Source: Bifidobacteriaceae bacterium (GTDB lineage Bacteria; Actinomycetota; Actinomycetes; Actinomycetales; Bifidobacteriaceae). From it: a stretch of 56,860 bases of DNA. The position numbers and the translations under genes are program-made. The stretch covers positions 1 to 56,860 of the forward strand of contig JALCQC010000015.1 in NCBI GenBank assembly GCA_022650895.1, given 5' to 3'. Below are positions 37,528 through 45,691 of the stretch, one piece after another (within the stretch, counting starts at the first letter, position 1; every line of letters begins with the position of its first letter). Below the pieces are notes generated by a model that worked only from the letters and a program-made list of their open reading frames with translations, ran no database searches and was not told the origin of the DNA.

Positions 37528-38751
37528 TCAGTGAAGGATAACGGGCTCAGGCACCAACTCGATGCCGAATGCTCGCTTTACCCCTACTCGCACCTCATCG
37601 GCCAAGGCAATGACATCTGCAGCGGTGGCCGCTCCCCTGTTCGTCAACGCCAGTGTGTGTTTTGTGGACAGAGTTGCCTTTGCTTGCGCATTTCGTTCCC
37701 GTGGATACCCCTTATGAAATCCCGCATGATCGATCAGCCAGGCCGCCGACGTTTTCACGCTCGACCCGCCCTGAGCCTCCGCTATCGCGAAACGAGGAGC
37801 TTCTTGAGGAAGAACTGCTGCCTGATCGGCACTGAGAACAGGGTTGATGAAGAAGCTGCCGCAGCTCCACCGGTCATAATCGGGAACTGAGGAGTCCGAG
37901 ACCATTGTTGAGGCATCGCCGTCTCCAGAACCCTCGGCATCGGCTTTCGCCTCGACACTCTGTTTAGTTCCCTTCATCCACAGAGTGTCATATCTGCCGG
38001 GATCCTCCAGCATCCCTTTGCGCGCACGAACGCTCAGCACCGCCGCACGAATGACGGACGTCTCCATCTGCGCGCCAACATCAACACCCAGCGCACCCGC
38101 CAACTGAGCGAAATCGACCCTGCCGCCTGCGCTATGCTTCAGCGCAAAAGTGACGGAGAGCACCACGAAGCGCGGCGTCGGGAAGAAAGACTCTGCCGGA
38201 CGGCCGGGCGCGTCATACATACTCTTCTTGAGCGCCGACGTGCGGTATCCGAAACCCATGTCCGCCGCAGGGAGCGTCATGGTCTTCTTCTCCAGCCGAT
38301 CCCACACCTCGACGGCTTCCACCTCGGCTCCCACTTCCTGACCATAGGCACCGATGTTCTGCACCACGGAAGCGCCGACCGTCCCCGGAATACCCGAAAG
38401 CCCTTCCACACCCTGCAGCCCCATGCGTACGCAGAAGTCGACGAAATCATCCCAATTCGTCCCTGCCGTGGCATTGACGTGAACGGTGAGATCATTGCCT
38501 TCGCGAGGAGCCGCCTGATCGAGGACATCGATGTTCCTCCGGGCGTCACGGACAACAACCCCTTCGAAAGGGGTGTCGGAGGCAAGGAGATTGGATCCGC
38601 CACCGATCACACACAATGGCAGATGTGCAGAGTCGGCGTCCTCCACCGCCTCGATCATGCCGACTCTGCTGCGAGGCTCAACAAAGCGGGCGATGGAGCC
38701 GCCAACACGCATGGTGGTGATATCTGCAAAGGAGGGAGAAATTCTCGTCAT
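37528..38751 (-). CDS. murB: UDP-N-acetylmuramate dehydrogenase (MurB)
   Basis: A 407-residue FAD enzyme that reduces UDP-GlcNAc-enolpyruvate in peptidoglycan synthesis. TTMRVGGSIARFVEP, VIGGGSNLLASD and EGLSGIPGTVGASVVQNIGAYGQEV are the FAD-binding marks; the catalytic Ser is in SCGSFFINPV and the C-terminus has SAAWLIDHAGFHKGYP. It carries an acidic insert (EAKADAEGSGDGDAST) as in some actinobacteria. It is separated from rpmG by a terminator. Confidence 0.94.
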   Translation of the reverse strand: MTRISPSFADITTMRVGGSIARFVEPRSRVGMIEAVEDADSAHLPLCVIGGGSNLLASDTPFEGVVVRDARRNIDVLDQAAPREGNDLTVHVNATAGTNWDDFVDFCVRMGLQGVEGLSGIPGTVGASVVQNIGAYGQEVGAEVEAVEVWDRLEKKTMTLPAADMGFGYRTSALKKSMYDAPGRPAESFFPTPRFVVLSVTFALKHSAGGRVDFAQLAGALGVDVGAQMETSVIRAAVLSVRARKGMLEDPGRYDTLWMKGTKQSVEAKADAEGSGDGDASTMVSDSSVPDYDRWSCGSFFINPVLSADQAAVLPQEAPRFAIAEAQGGSSVKTSAAWLIDHAGFHKGYPRERNAQAKATLSTKHTLALTNRGAATAADVIALADEVRVGVKRAFGIELVPEPVILH

Positions 38752-38864
38752 TGTCTCAGGTTACCAAGCAGGCACAAGGACAGGAAAGCGCCGCAGGCAT
38801 TCCGCGACGTACTTCACAGTTGGTGTTTCCACAGGCAGCGCCCGTCGCACAACAAGCACATAAC

Positions 38865-38888
38865 AAAAAGCCCGGACGAACCGGGCTT
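38865..38888 (-). terminator. Terminator of the tRNA-rpmG unit
   Basis: AAGCCCGG (38868-38875) pairs with CCGGGCTT (38881-38888), and the minus strand then runs TTTTT. It lies 29 bp after the rpmG stop. Confidence 0.88.
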
Positions 38889-38916
38889 CATAAGATTGAT
38901 GAAAACGAACAGACGC

Positions 38917-39084
38917 TCAGCGAGTCTCGCGGTGAACGGTCTGCTTGCCACAACGCGGGCAGAACTTCTTGAGTTCAAGACGATCCGGTGTATTGCGGCG
39001 GTTCTTCGTCGTGATGTAGTTACGCTCCTTGCACACGGTGCATGCCAACGTGATGCCAGGACGAATATCCGTGCTCTTTGCCAT
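38917..39084 (-). CDS. rpmG: Large ribosomal subunit protein bL33
   Basis: A 55-residue protein, [20 protein letters not shown] at the start, HRETR at the end. CTVC and CPRC form a zinc site, so it is the C-plus form of bL33. It is preceded by tRNA-Met, -Thr and -Tyr on the same strand, an order common in actinobacteria. Confidence 0.95.
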   Translation of the reverse strand: MAKSTDIRPGITLACTVCKERNYITTKNRRNTPDRLELKKFCPRCGKQTVHRETR

Positions 39085-39127
39085 TTTCTACCCCTATTGT
39101 CGTTGCTCGCCGGAAGTTCCGACATTG

Positions 39128-39201
39128 TAGCGAGGGAGTGACTCGAACACTCGACCTTACGATTATGAGTCGTACGCTCTAACCAGCTGAGCTACCCCGC
39201 C
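39128..39201 (-). tRNA. tRNA-Met (CAU), elongator type
   Basis: Seventy-four bases; acceptor GGCGGGG/CCTCGCT with G-U pairs, anticodon loop CTCATAA, stem TACGA/TCGTA, T loop TTCGAGT. The anticodon stem lacks the three G-C pairs of initiators. A lysidine-modified tRNA-Ile(CAU) cannot be excluded. Confidence 0.9.
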
Positions 39202-39205
39202 ATGG

Positions 39206-39277
<72 letters not shown>

Positions 39278-39278
39278 G

Positions 39279-39360
39279 TGGCGGGTATAGGATTCGAACC
39301 TATGAAGCTAGTAGCGGCTGATTTACAGTCAGCTCCCTTTGACCACTTGGGAAACCCGCC
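39279..39360 (-). tRNA. tRNA-Tyr (GUA)
   Basis: Eighty-two bases; acceptor GGCGGGT/ACCCGCC, anticodon loop CTGTAAA (GUA), long variable arm CGCTACTAGCTTC, discriminator A. First gene of the tRNA-rpmG unit. Confidence 0.95.
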
Positions 39361-39402
39361 ATCGCTGCTCGAAGGAATTCACCTTCAAACGGCAACCACC
39401 AC

Positions 39403-39431
39403 AGTTTGCCACGGTTCGCCAAGTTGTGCAA
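39403..39431 (-). promoter_or_regulatory. Promoter of the tRNA-Tyr/Thr/Met-rpmG unit
   Basis: On the minus strand TTGCAC (39431-39426) and CAAACT (39408-39403) are 17 bases apart, about 43 bases before the tRNA-Tyr 5' end. The rest of 39361-39624 shows nothing I can call. Confidence 0.42.
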
Positions 39432-39624
39432 GTCCATTAAGCCGTGTCGCGTGAAACACCTTGGCATTTCTTGCGACACACCTACTGCCCGCAACGATAT
39501 TCATTTATTCCTGCGTCATTCTCGCACATCAGGGCTTTGATGTCACATCGCCCTCAGAGTCTCCGGTGCCAGATGCCCCTGGATGCCAGAGTCCCCCGGG
39601 TATCAAAGTTCTGGGTGCGAACGG

Positions 39625-40719
39625 TCATTCCCCATCCGCCGGCAGAAAGCCCCTATCCACCAGATCCTGGCAGACGCGAATCACCACATCATTGGCCTCG
39701 GACTCTCCCACCGAAATACGGATGCCCTCCGACGGGAAGACACGGACCGATAGCCCCGAACTCACAAAGAATTCCGCAGCCTCTTCGGTCTTCTCCCCCA
39801 GGGCGAGCCAGAAGAAGTTCGCCTGAGGTTCGTCAATGACCCATCCTTGCTTGCGGAGGGCATCGACAACGCGACCGCGTTCGGCCACAATGTTCTGGAC
39901 GCGCATGTCCAGTTCGTCATAGGCATCAAGACTTGCGATGGCGGCAGCCTGGGCAATATCCGTCACGCCGAACGGCAGAGCTACCTTGTTCATGCCCTCG
40001 ATGACCGCCTCAGGTCCCATCGCATAGCCAATGCGCAGACCCGCCAGCCCATAGGCCTTGGAGAAAGTGTGCGCGACGACGACATTCGGATACTCGCGGT
40101 ACAGATCCATGGCGACTGACGTATCGGTGTCCGTATTGAACTGGAAATACGCCTCATCAAACAGCACGATGACATCGGAAGGAACGGAATTCAACAACTT
40201 GCGCGCCTGCGCATCCGTCACCGATGTCGATGTGGGGTTGTTGGGGTTATTCACGATGATGAGCCGCGTACGGTCCGTCACCGCTGCGATCATTGCGTCG
40301 ATGTCGTGAGTTCCCTCCTTGGTGAGCGGAACCTGAACGCTGGTAGCGCCGGCACCCGTCACGATGATCGGGTACGCTTCAAAACTCCGCCATGGGTAGA
40401 TGACCTCATCCCCCGAGCCCGCAAGAAAATTGACCAGCTGCGTGATGACCTCGGTGGAGCCACATCCCAGCTGAATGTTTTCGGGAGCGACGTCGACCTC
40501 CTTCGCCAACCGTTTCACCACGTCCCAGCCACGCATGTCCGGATACCGGTTGATGCGGTCAAGCCTGCTGGAAATGACTGCTTTCACGCTTTCAAGCGGC
40601 TGATACGGATTCTCGTTGCTCGACAGCTTGAAACTTCTCACGCCAGGAGCGACCGGGGCTGGTTTGCCCTGCTTATAGGCCGGCAGAGTATCAATCTCAG
40701 AGCGATGTTTGAAAATCAT
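39625..40719 (-). CDS. HisC-family aminotransferase (histidinol-phosphate or aromatic)
   Basis: A 364-residue fold-type I PLP enzyme. SSNENPYQPLESV, NNPNNPTSTSV, VLFDEAYFQF and the lysine in AHTFSKAYGLAGLRIGYAM are HisC/Pat marks. It stands alone, away from other his genes, so an actinobacterial aromatic aminotransferase (Pat) is as likely as histidinol-phosphate aminotransferase. Substrate choice cannot be made from motifs. Confidence 0.85.
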   Translation of the reverse strand: MIFKHRSEIDTLPAYKQGKPAPVAPGVRSFKLSSNENPYQPLESVKAVISSRLDRINRYPDMRGWDVVKRLAKEVDVAPENIQLGCGSTEVITQLVNFLAGSGDEVIYPWRSFEAYPIIVTGAGATSVQVPLTKEGTHDIDAMIAAVTDRTRLIIVNNPNNPTSTSVTDAQARKLLNSVPSDVIVLFDEAYFQFNTDTDTSVAMDLYREYPNVVVAHTFSKAYGLAGLRIGYAMGPEAVIEGMNKVALPFGVTDIAQAAAIASLDAYDELDMRVQNIVAERGRVVDALRKQGWVIDEPQANFFWLALGEKTEEAAEFFVSSGLSVRVFPSEGIRISVGESEANDVVIRVCQDLVDRGFLPADGE

Positions 40720-40803
40720 AAATTCATACTAAGCACAGGCCTCGCCAGCAAAGGATGCCAGCACGCGACTACAGTGTCACGCGATGCCGGTTTCGATGCC
40801 CAT

Positions 40804-41034
40804 CTATCTCTCTTGGTCGAGGCCTTCGAGGAGGTCGGCAACCGGCACCCTCAATGCCGCGGCCACCGAAGCAAGCATGCCCATCGTGAGTCTCGCCTCT
40901 CCCCTCATGACGCGCTCGAGAGTCGGATAGGGAATGCCAGACTGCCTCGAAAGCCATGCCACCGAGCGCTCATCTTCCGTGAGGAGCTCTGATGTCCTCA
41001 TCGCGATGTGCTTGTTTATTCTGTCTGCTCCCAT
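40804..41034 (-). CDS. XRE family helix-turn-helix regulator (small)
   Basis: A 76-residue protein that is little more than an HTH: SVAWLSRQSGIPYPTLERVMRGEARLTMGMLASVAAALRVPVADLL. It is divergent from another small XRE gene with 105 bp between them, an arrangement of phage-type switches. Function unknown. Confidence 0.75.
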   Translation of the reverse strand: MGADRINKHIAMRTSELLTEDERSVAWLSRQSGIPYPTLERVMRGEARLTMGMLASVAAALRVPVADLLEGLDQER

Positions 41035-41139
41035 ACAGTTACAATAACATCAGATCGGCTACAAATACCTGTCAAAGACTTCCCCTTGCAAAAATCACCC
41101 ATACACGATACATCGATACATTCGGTTTAACATGTAACC

Positions 41140-41406
41140 ATGTCGAATTACAGTGAGCTGTTTGAAAAGGCAATCGCGGCGGAGATGCGAGCGCAAAAAG
41201 CGCGGAAGAATATGACGGAAGCCGAGATAGCCGACCGGATCGGAGTCCACCGGGTGTCCATCTCCCGCTATCTTTCCGGCGCACGCCCACTTCCTCTCGG
41301 AATATTCGCCGATTTGTGCCGGGTCCTTGGCATGGATGCCTTCGAAGTCGTCAACATCGCCGAGATACAGGCGAAGAAAGATGTGTCCGGCGCCTCCAAG
41401 GAATAA
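41140..41406 (+). CDS. XRE family helix-turn-helix regulator (small)
   Basis: An 88-residue protein with one HTH: MTEAEIADRIGVHRVSISRYLSGARPLPLGIFADLCRVLGMDAFEVV. The tail is short and charged. The gap to the divergent XRE gene holds GATACATCGATACATT and GTTTAACATGTAAC, possible operators. It precedes the HdeD-like gene by 49 bp and may control it. Confidence 0.75.
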   Translation: MSNYSELFEKAIAAEMRAQKARKNMTEAEIADRIGVHRVSISRYLSGARPLPLGIFADLCRVLGMDAFEVVNIAEIQAKKDVSGASKE

Positions 41407-41455
41407 CTCAGCAAATCGGGGGGTTAAAGGTAGTACAAGCGCACGAAAGGAAACA

Positions 41456-42049
41456 ATGATGAATTCCCCGTTCATGCAAGATCCCCTCTTTCACTGGGAC
41501 ATTTCGGAAATTACCCGCAGAGGAGCAAAGATGCTCCGCACCGTTCAGATCGTGGGAGGCATCATCTCCGCAATCTTGGGACTGTGCCTTCTCTTCTGGC
41601 CCGGCAGATCACTCATCGCCCTCACCATTATCCTAGGAATTTACTTCGTCGCCGTGGGCGTCATCCGATTGATCGGCGCCTTCGCTATCGCCGGCACGCC
41701 GACCGGCTGGCGGGTGCTTGAGGCCATCACCGGCGTCCTCATGCTGATTGCGGCAGCCATCATCTTTAAAAACACCGGAGGCTCGGCGAGCTTCATCCTG
41801 CTCTTCAGTGCGATCACAATCGGCGTGAGTTGGATCTTCGAAGGTTTCGTCTCCCTCACTGAGGCCGCAGGTGCGTTCCACTCCGGATGGTCCATCTTCG
41901 CAGGCATCATTTCGATTATCGCCGGCATGATCATCATCTTCTCCCCCATCACGTCGGCGCTGACGCTGATCACACTCTCCGGCATCGCTCTTATCGTGTT
42001 TGGAATCATCGCGCTCGTTCGTGGAATCACTTTCCCAAAGGTGCGATAG
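41456..42049 (+). CDS. HdeD/DUF308 family membrane protein
   Basis: A 197-residue protein starting at 41456 (MMNSPFMQDPLF) with AAAGGAAA upstream; the longer frame overlaps the XRE gene. Six hydrophobic helices in three pairs (VGGIISAILGLCLLFWPGRSLIALTIILGIYFVAVG, and similar) are the DUF308 repeat. HdeD proteins are linked to acid stress in enterobacteria; role here unknown. Confidence 0.85.
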   Translation: MMNSPFMQDPLFHWDISEITRRGAKMLRTVQIVGGIISAILGLCLLFWPGRSLIALTIILGIYFVAVGVIRLIGAFAIAGTPTGWRVLEAITGVLMLIAAAIIFKNTGGSASFILLFSAITIGVSWIFEGFVSLTEAAGAFHSGWSIFAGIISIIAGMIIIFSPITSALTLITLSGIALIVFGIIALVRGITFPKVR

Positions 42050-42086
42050 CCAGCTCGGTGGGTGAGTTCATTCACCTCTCATCCCT

Positions 42087-42122
42087 AGGGCGGACGGAGC
42101 TGCGAAAGGTTCTGCCCGCCCT
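42087..42122 (+). terminator. Hairpin after the HdeD-like gene
   Basis: AGGGCGG (42087-42093) pairs with CCGCCCT (42116-42122), followed by TTATCT. Weak T run; a likely terminator 38 bp after the stop. Confidence 0.4.
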
Positions 42123-42230
42123 TTATCTCCCTGCCATCGCACGAGAAAACGACGATCGGAAACACTCATCGCCTTGAGGGCGTTATACAATCCTTCCCAA
42201 CAGAGAGTACCGATAAAGTCACTAACAAGG

Positions 42231-43310
42231 ATGGTCGAAATCGTGCCACAGAATGTCACCATCTCAGACGTGGCTTTACGAGCCGGAGTCTCCACGAAGA
42301 CCGTCTCGAATGTGCTCAACAAAAAAGGTCGGATGAGCGAGGAAACGCGACTTCGGGTCATCGACGCCATCAGAGAGCTCGGATATCACGTCAACCGCTC
42401 CGCCCAGACATTGCGATCGGGAGAGACGCGAATGCTGGGGCTGGCGGTGCCCAGTTTCTCCCAACCGTTTTTCGGCTATTTCAGCGACATCATGGCCAAG
42501 TACGCACACTCTCGCGGATATGGGCTCACCATTGGCACCTACTTTGACCGTCCTGGAGGATTGCAGGGGTTCATCGACGACACCTACCACCTCAATGCGG
42601 ATGGCTGGGTTTTTCTTGCCGATCGTCCCCTCGAGAACAACGGAGCGCTGCTCACCCAGGAATACCCCATCGTCCTCCTAGGAGATTTCCCCTCCTACGG
42701 GAAAGCGGATGCGGTCGTCATGCCCAACGAGGCGGCCAGCCAGACCGCGACCACATGGCTACTCACTCATAGTTGCTCACGAGTGTCTTTCGTAGGCGCC
42801 CCCTCATGGACGTCTACCATGCCCAGCTCCTCCACCTTCGAGGATTACTACGCACGCATCAACCGCAATCAGTACAACAGCAGCCTCCGTCTCCTTGGAT
42901 ATCTGAAAGCGCTCGACGCACACCACTGCCCTCTTGACCAAGGACTCATCGCCTCAGGACGGCACATCGAGATTCAGGACGGCGAATACGCGATGACGGC
43001 CATTCTCGAAAACGGCAAGGTCCCAGATGGGGTCGTCTGCGTCAATGACGCCGTCGCCCTCGGCGCAATGGCGACTCTGCGCCAACATGGATTGTCGATT
43101 CCCGCGGACATTCAGCTCATCGGATTCGACAACACCAGCTACGCTGAATACGCGGTTCCCCCTCTCACCTCCATCGATCCCTTTGCATGGCAATACGCAC
43201 AGATTGCGGTTGACCGTCTCATCGCACGTCTTGGAGGGGATACTTCCGAGGTACGTACCTTCACCACGGGATACCGGCTCGTTGAGCGAAAAACAACTCG
43301 CTCAATCTGA
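42231..43310 (+). CDS. LacI family transcriptional regulator
   Basis: About 359 residues. The HTH and hinge are VTISDVALRAGVSTKTVSNVLNKKGRMSE; the periplasmic-binding-like core follows (MLGLAVPSFSQPFFGYFSDIM, then DGVVCVNDAVALGAMATLRQHGLSIPADIQLIGFDN). The start is unsure: ATG 42231 is used here; GTG 42243 has AAGGATGG at better spacing, and a TTG frame begins at 42174. It sits directly upstream of the eight-gene sugar operon, whose promoter carries a perfect 20-bp palindrome, so it is the probable local repressor. Confidence 0.92.
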   Translation: MVEIVPQNVTISDVALRAGVSTKTVSNVLNKKGRMSEETRLRVIDAIRELGYHVNRSAQTLRSGETRMLGLAVPSFSQPFFGYFSDIMAKYAHSRGYGLTIGTYFDRPGGLQGFIDDTYHLNADGWVFLADRPLENNGALLTQEYPIVLLGDFPSYGKADAVVMPNEAASQTATTWLLTHSCSRVSFVGAPSWTSTMPSSSTFEDYYARINRNQYNSSLRLLGYLKALDAHHCPLDQGLIASGRHIEIQDGEYAMTAILENGKVPDGVVCVNDAVALGAMATLRQHGLSIPADIQLIGFDNTSYAEYAVPPLTSIDPFAWQYAQIAVDRLIARLGGDTSEVRTFTTGYRLVERKTTRSI

Positions 43311-43416
43311 TTCAACGAAGGAACCTCATCACACTGTCTAAACTTTTTCTCCTCTCATCTCCCTCCCTTCATTATTTTTCAAAGATTCCCACCATTACGG
43401 AAACGAATGAAGGGAC

Positions 43417-43445
43417 TTGACTCTTTTCGAAGAGTCATGTATAAC
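43417..43445 (+). promoter_or_regulatory. Sigma-A promoter of the sugar operon, spacer palindrome
   Basis: TTGACT (43417-43422) and TATAAC (43440-43445) with a 17-base spacer. The spacer and -35 overlap GACTCTT-TTCG-AAGAGTC (43419-43436), a perfect inverted repeat. The promoter lies inside the longer frame that begins at 43407, which argues for translation start at 43560. Confidence 0.7.
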
Positions 43446-43455
43446 TGTCTGAAAG

Positions 43456-43475
43456 ATGATTCATCGATGAATCAT
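43456..43475. promoter_or_regulatory. Perfect 20-bp palindrome, candidate LacI-family operator
   Basis: ATGATTCATCGATGAATCAT is fully symmetric around CG, the form of LacI-family sites. It covers about +5 to +24 of the predicted transcript, where a bound repressor blocks elongation or initiation. No second copy was noticed in the window. Confidence 0.65.
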
Positions 43476-43559
43476 TCCTCTGAAATCGGTCACTCTGCAC
43501 GGCTTCTTCCCAGCCTTCCGATAACGAGGAAAGAGATTCCTGACAATAACGAGGTTGTC

Positions 43560-45683
43560 ATGAGTAGCTACACAGTAGAAGTGCATGCAAGCCCCTCAGG
43601 GTCACCACTTGGAGACGGCTCGCTCGACTATCCAACGCGCACCATTGACGAGGCGCTTGCGAAAGTGCGTCTGCTGCGCACCAATCCCTATGACCCCGCC
43701 ATCATCTGGCTCCACGAAGGGTGTTATCCGCTGTCCGAAACACTCACCCTGGAGGAAACCGACAGCTCCCTCACCCTCGCAGCCTACAGAAAGGACGGCC
43801 GGACGGACGCGGTGTCCATCAGCGGCGCTCAAAACCTCACCGCATGGCACGAGGATTCCATCAACGGAAAACGCGTGTGGACCAGTCCCATTCCCTCCAC
43901 GTCTGGACGCTCCCTCTACGTTAAGGGCACAAGAATAGCAAAACCGCGCTTCCCACATACCGGAATGCTGAAGATTGCCGAACAACCGGGGCTGGATGTC
44001 GAAGCGGATCTCAATGCGACTCTTTTCCAAGGAAGCAGCTCTTTCCTTGTGAATTCTGACGAGCTTCGTGAACTCCATGACGTCGCTGGAGTCGAGGCGG
44101 TCATTCCGCATTTCTGGATTCAGGAACGACTTCCGCTCAAAAACCTCACTTCCCGTGACGACGACAGACTGCAGCTCGACTCCGACTACTCCACCATGCT
44201 GTGCCTGAAAGAAGGCGATGGCCCGCAGATGGCCTCGTTCTATCTGGAAGGAGTCGCCGAGAAACTGGGAGAGCACTCGGGAGAATGGCTTGCGGATTTC
44301 AACGGCAGTATTACCACCGATTCCCACCCAGAGGGATACGGGGAGGCCACCGCACTCTATGTTCCGACGCAAGAGGATGACCTCGCGAGTTTTTCTGCCC
44401 AGATCCCTCTCGTCGGCCAACTTGTCCGTCTCGGCGGGAAGGGGCCTCGCCACGACATTCATGACGTACGCTTCGATTCCGTCACCTTCGAATACGCCGA
44501 CTGGCATCAGGCGCCGAGCGCGCAGCCTCCTTTCCAGATGAGGGAGGATCCCCAGCTCGATCCGAACACACTCTACGCCTCCGATCCCCAAGCGGCTTCC
44601 AGCCTTTCCGGCGTGATCGATGTCAGCTTCGCCACCAACTGCAGTTTCACCAGCTGCTCCTTCAAGCACCTCGAGAGCTATGGAATCCGCCTTGGCCGCG
44701 GCTGTAGGGGAACGCTGATCAGCAGCTGCTCCTTCTCCGATCTCGGTGCGGGTGCAGTGAATTGTGGCGGCGACGCCACACGCTTCGACGCAGGGTTCAA
44801 TCATGACAATGAGGTGAGCGACTGCACCATCACCCGTGGCGGTCGAACTTATCCCCACTGCGTTGCGCTCCTCTTTCGCCACGGTGCACATAACACCATC
44901 GCCTTCAACGAGGTTTCGGACTTCTTCTCATCGGCCATCGCCTGTGGCTGGAAATGGGATTACGAAGACAACGACAGTACGGACAACCTTATTGAGGGGA
45001 ATCATCTCCACCATCTTGGATACGGCTTCCTCAACTGGTTCGGAGCCATCTACACCCTCGGAGTGAGCCCTCGCACGGAAGTCAAAAACAACCTTATTCA
45101 CGATGTCTCCGCAGCGTCGTTCGGCGGGTGGGGCATCCTTGCAGATCCCGCGAGCTCATGCATCGTGTTCTCCGGAAACGTCATCCACTCCGTTTCCAGC
45201 GAGTGCTTCCATCTCAAGACAGGCTCCTCCAACATCGTCGTGAACAATCTCTTCGCCTACGGCACCTGTGCACAATTCTCACAGGCCGTCCCCGAAAACC
45301 ACATCAGCGCCCTCCTTTCGCACAACGTCATGGTGGGGGAAAACACCGCTCCCTTTGCCGACGTCCCCGGATCCGCTCCGAGCACAGACTATTCGATTAT
45401 CTCGGATGCAAACCTCTTCTGGGACACCTCGTCACGGCAGAACCTTTCACTCTCAACCCCACACGACAGTGCAACACCGGATCCGTGGAAAGAAAAAGGC
45501 AACGATCTTCACTCCGTCATCGCCGATCCCGACTTTGAACTCCACGATGACGGATCCGTCAGTTGCAACGCCTCTGTTCTTACAGAACACGGGATCTCTC
45601 CGTTCTTCAGCGGAATCCAAGGACCCCGTACCCACAGTGAACGCGCCGTCGCTCACCTCTCGCGGCTTCATCCCTCCATCTGA
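43560..45683 (+). CDS. Right-handed beta-helix protein, GH141-like (putative alpha-fucosidase-type)
   Basis: A 707-residue protein starting MSSYTVEVHASPSG. The N-terminus (GDGSLDYPTRTIDEALAKVR, IIWLHEGCYPLSETLTL, SISGAQNLTAWHED, SLYVKGTRIAKPRFPHTG) follows the pattern of large beta-helix glycosidases related to GH141, a family with alpha-L-fucosidase and xylanase members. The middle shows parallel beta-helix rungs (CSFTSCSFKHLESYGIRLGRGCRGTLISSCSF). No signal peptide, so it acts inside the cell. GH120 or GH110 are alternatives. It is the first gene of the operon and is followed by enzymes of an aldose oxidation route, which would use the released sugar. Family placement needs a profile search. 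Confidence 0.68.
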   Translation: MSSYTVEVHASPSGSPLGDGSLDYPTRTIDEALAKVRLLRTNPYDPAIIWLHEGCYPLSETLTLEETDSSLTLAAYRKDGRTDAVSISGAQNLTAWHEDSINGKRVWTSPIPSTSGRSLYVKGTRIAKPRFPHTGMLKIAEQPGLDVEADLNATLFQGSSSFLVNSDELRELHDVAGVEAVIPHFWIQERLPLKNLTSRDDDRLQLDSDYSTMLCLKEGDGPQMASFYLEGVAEKLGEHSGEWLADFNGSITTDSHPEGYGEATALYVPTQEDDLASFSAQIPLVGQLVRLGGKGPRHDIHDVRFDSVTFEYADWHQAPSAQPPFQMREDPQLDPNTLYASDPQAASSLSGVIDVSFATNCSFTSCSFKHLESYGIRLGRGCRGTLISSCSFSDLGAGAVNCGGDATRFDAGFNHDNEVSDCTITRGGRTYPHCVALLFRHGAHNTIAFNEVSDFFSSAIACGWKWDYEDNDSTDNLIEGNHLHHLGYGFLNWFGAIYTLGVSPRTEVKNNLIHDVSAASFGGWGILADPASSCIVFSGNVIHSVSSECFHLKTGSSNIVVNNLFAYGTCAQFSQAVPENHISALLSHNVMVGENTAPFADVPGSAPSTDYSIISDANLFWDTSSRQNLSLSTPHDSATPDPWKEKGNDLHSVIADPDFELHDDGSVSCNASVLTEHGISPFFSGIQGPRTHSERAVAHLSRLHPSI

Positions 45684-45691
45684 AAGGATTC

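Noticed and set aside
39128-39201. Initiator tRNA-Met
   Set aside because: The anticodon stem is TACGA/TCGTA with no run of three G-C pairs.
43407-43559. Upstream extension of the beta-helix protein from ATG 43407
   Set aside because: It contains the promoter -35/-10 and both palindromes; homology starts at 43560.
43602-44891. 429-codon open frame on the minus strand
   Set aside because: Antisense to the beta-helix gene; composition is that of a shadow frame and the plus strand has promoter, ribosome site and repeats.
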